Below are positions 6,780-7,641 of a DNA stretch of 7,641 bases, piece after piece (the stretch's first letter is position 1; the number at the start of each line of letters is the position of its first letter). The DNA is from Treponema sp. GTDB taxonomy: Bacteria > Spirochaetota > Spirochaetia > Treponematales > Breznakiellaceae. Position numbers and translations under genes: made by a program. The stretch lies in assembly GCA_031259035.1 (NCBI GenBank), contig JAIRLZ010000240.1:1-7641 (forward strand), in the 5' to 3' direction. The notes beneath the pieces were generated by a model, which saw nothing but the letters and a program-made list of their open reading frames with translations, had not been told where the DNA came from and ran no database searches.

Positions 6780-6980
6780 TGGCATCGCCAAATTCAAATT
6801 TTTCGCTTCCAAATCGCTCTTTGGAAGTTCCACGGTATACTTTGGCATTTCCATAGTATCGTTTTGAATCTCGCAAGCATACTTTTGAAAAAATCCTGCA
6901 TACTGCGGCGTTTCCGCAGTCATCTTTGGAAATTGCACAGTAAACTTTAGATGTTCCACAGTCCGCTTTGGCGCTTCCAT
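6771..6980 (-). repeat. Degenerate 21-bp tandem array, ten units, with two variable triplets per unit
   Basis: Reading the minus strand from 6980, ten consecutive 21-base units fill 210 bp with no gaps. Each unit is approximately RTGGAA, a variable triplet, CCAAAG, a variable triplet, then ACT. Units at 6980, 6959, 6938, 6854 and 6833 keep the pattern best; those in the middle (6917-6855) and at the end (6812-6771) have drifted. In the frame opened by the ATG at 6980 this is a heptad V-E-x-P-K-x-T. The x residues are A/R, H/F, F/M, T/Y, F/Y, I/D, M/Y, L/S, A/L and M/S. The resulting 82-residue frame ends at 6732 inside the two-hairpin element. No ribosome-binding site precedes the ATG, which lies in a hairpin stem, so I list a repeat and not a gene. 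The stretch separates the regulator from GH39. Confidence 0.75.
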
Positions 6981-7005
6981 AGCGGACTTTGACCGCTATG
7001 GAAGC
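6973..7005. other. Perfect 13-bp hairpin at the edge of the 21-bp array
   Basis: GCTTCCATAGCGG (6973-6985) and its exact complement CCGCTATGGAAGC (6993-7005) flank a 7-base loop. The inner arm is part of the first array unit, so the outer arm is an inverted partial copy of the repeat. The stem covers the ATG at 6980 and would hide it in an mRNA. There is no T-run in either direction, so this is not an ordinary terminator. Confidence 0.65.
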
Positions 7006-7023
7006 TCATGCTTTATTTGCTTT

Positions 7024-7052
7024 ATTATTCAGGAGGGTTTTATTCGGAGCAA
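7024..7052 (-). promoter_or_regulatory. Candidate promoter for the array/GH39/GH3 transcript
   Basis: On the minus strand TTGCTC (7052-7047) and AATAAT (7029-7024) are 17 bases apart, in an AT-rich stretch between the regulator and the array. The -10-like box matches TATAAT at five of six positions, the -35-like box only at three. It would give a leader of roughly 340 bases containing the array and both hairpins. The call rests on spacing and composition only. The rest of 7006-7115 shows no gene. Confidence 0.3.
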
Positions 7053-7115
7053 TATTCTTATGCGAGAAAAATAAAAATCAGACTGTCCTAATGCGTGTTT
7101 TCCGCCGGTACGCCA

Positions 7116-7641
7116 TCAGGATTCCGCAGGCTTATGGGATCTCCGCATTTCGTCTGGTTTCATGGCGAATTTTCTGGTGAAAATTCTGTAAAAGTAACTC
7201 AAGTTTTCGTAACCAACCTTGCGGGCGATTTGTTCAACCGGGAATTCGGTGCTTTGCAGCAGCAATTCCGCTTTTTCCAGCCTGATGTTTTGGAGAAACG
7301 CGGAATAGGTCATACCCGTATGCCGCTTAATCATGTGGTTAAAGTAGTCCTTGTTATGACCAAACGCCGCGATCAAATCCGCCATTGAAACATCTTCATA
7401 GCAGTCTTCCAGCAAAAAGCGGGTCTTTTCAAAGAGGCGGTTTTCTTCTGACTTCCGGTCATTCCATTCAACGGAGACCTTGTAATCCAGGGGAAGCAGG
7501 CTGAGCAGCCGTTCCACGCAACCCATGACAATATGGGCGCCTCCCGATTTTGGCCGCGTCAGTTCGTCCAGGATATGTTCAAAAAGTCCGGGCAGCGGCG
7601 ATGGATACGGGTTGTGTGTGTACTGCGGGGGGGGGGGGGGG
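7116..7641 (-). CDS. AraC-family transcriptional regulator, C-terminal 174 residues (runs off right edge)
   Basis: The frame is open from the window edge to the TGA at 7116; numbering from the first whole codon at 7640 gives 174 residues. Residues 71-168 form the two helix-turn-helix AraC DNA-binding domain: VSMADLIAAFGHNKDYFNHM (first motif, about 84-103) and FPVEQIARKVGYENLSYFYR (second motif, about 133-152), ending in the family-typical F-x-x-x-F-A-M-K-P-D-E-M-R. Residues 10-60 (LPGLFEHILDEL and so on) look like the end of a sensor domain plus linker; the rest is outside. An internal ATG at 7526 is not the true start, because the frame continues upstream with plausible protein. The first five codons fall in a 15-base C-run on this strand, which may be real or a sequence-end artefact. 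Lying just upstream and in the same direction, it is a likely sugar-responsive activator of the GH39/GH3 genes. Confidence 0.88.
   Translation of the reverse strand, partial: PPPPPQYTHNPYPSPLPGLFEHILDELTRPKSGGAHIVMGCVERLLSLLPLDYKVSVEWNDRKSEENRLFEKTRFLLEDCYEDVSMADLIAAFGHNKDYFNHMIKRHTGMTYSAFLQNIRLEKAELLLQSTEFPVEQIARKVGYENLSYFYRIFTRKFAMKPDEMRRSHKPAES

Noticed and set aside
6771..6980. CRISPR-like array
   Set aside because: Units are 21 bases with only two 3-base variable blocks; there are no constant repeats separated by long unique spacers.

Overview
The window looks like accessory carbohydrate-utilisation DNA from a spirochaete, most likely a gut Treponema of the termite-hindgut kind. This is an inference from three things: a secreted protein that looks like an outer-membrane barrel, an N-terminal hypothetical protein that resembles ones I recall from gut treponemes (unverified), and a balanced base composition with genes for plant-oligosaccharide breakdown. 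No rRNA or other marker gene is present to settle it. Every gene I can support lies on the minus strand, so transcription runs from right (7641) to left (1).

Layout in transcription order. 7641-7116: the C-terminal half of an AraC-family regulator, cut by the window edge at a run of 15 G. 7115-6676: a long non-genic stretch holding a possible promoter, a 13-bp-stem hairpin, a degenerate 21-bp tandem array (ten units) and copy 2 of a two-hairpin repeat element. 6675-5110: a GH39 beta-xylosidase gene interrupted by one in-frame TGA. 5094-2833: an intact cytoplasmic GH3 beta-glucosidase, 15 bp downstream. 2712-2410: a stub carrying only the C-terminal end of a sugar-ABC-transporter solute-binding protein. 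2381-2295: a possible 28-codon leader ORF whose stop overlaps the next start. 2298-1021: a secreted, probably beta-barrel outer-membrane protein, followed by a rho-independent-type terminator. 903-637: a GH2 5' fragment. 547-461: copy 1 of the two-hairpin element, which supplies the ribosome-binding site and start codon of a hypothetical gene (465-1) that runs off the left edge.

Read together, this is the remains of a xylo-/cello-oligosaccharide locus: regulator, exo-acting xylosidase and glucosidase, transporter binding protein and outer-membrane protein. Three of its parts are damaged: GH39 has a nonsense codon, the binding protein is reduced to its tail with no permeases beside it, and GH2 is cut after about 75 residues. 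The strongest unexplained signals are (a) the 21-bp array, where two whole-codon positions vary and the rest of the unit is kept at the nucleotide level, and (b) the two-hairpin element, whose two copies show a compensatory base-pair change and both sit directly before a translation start.
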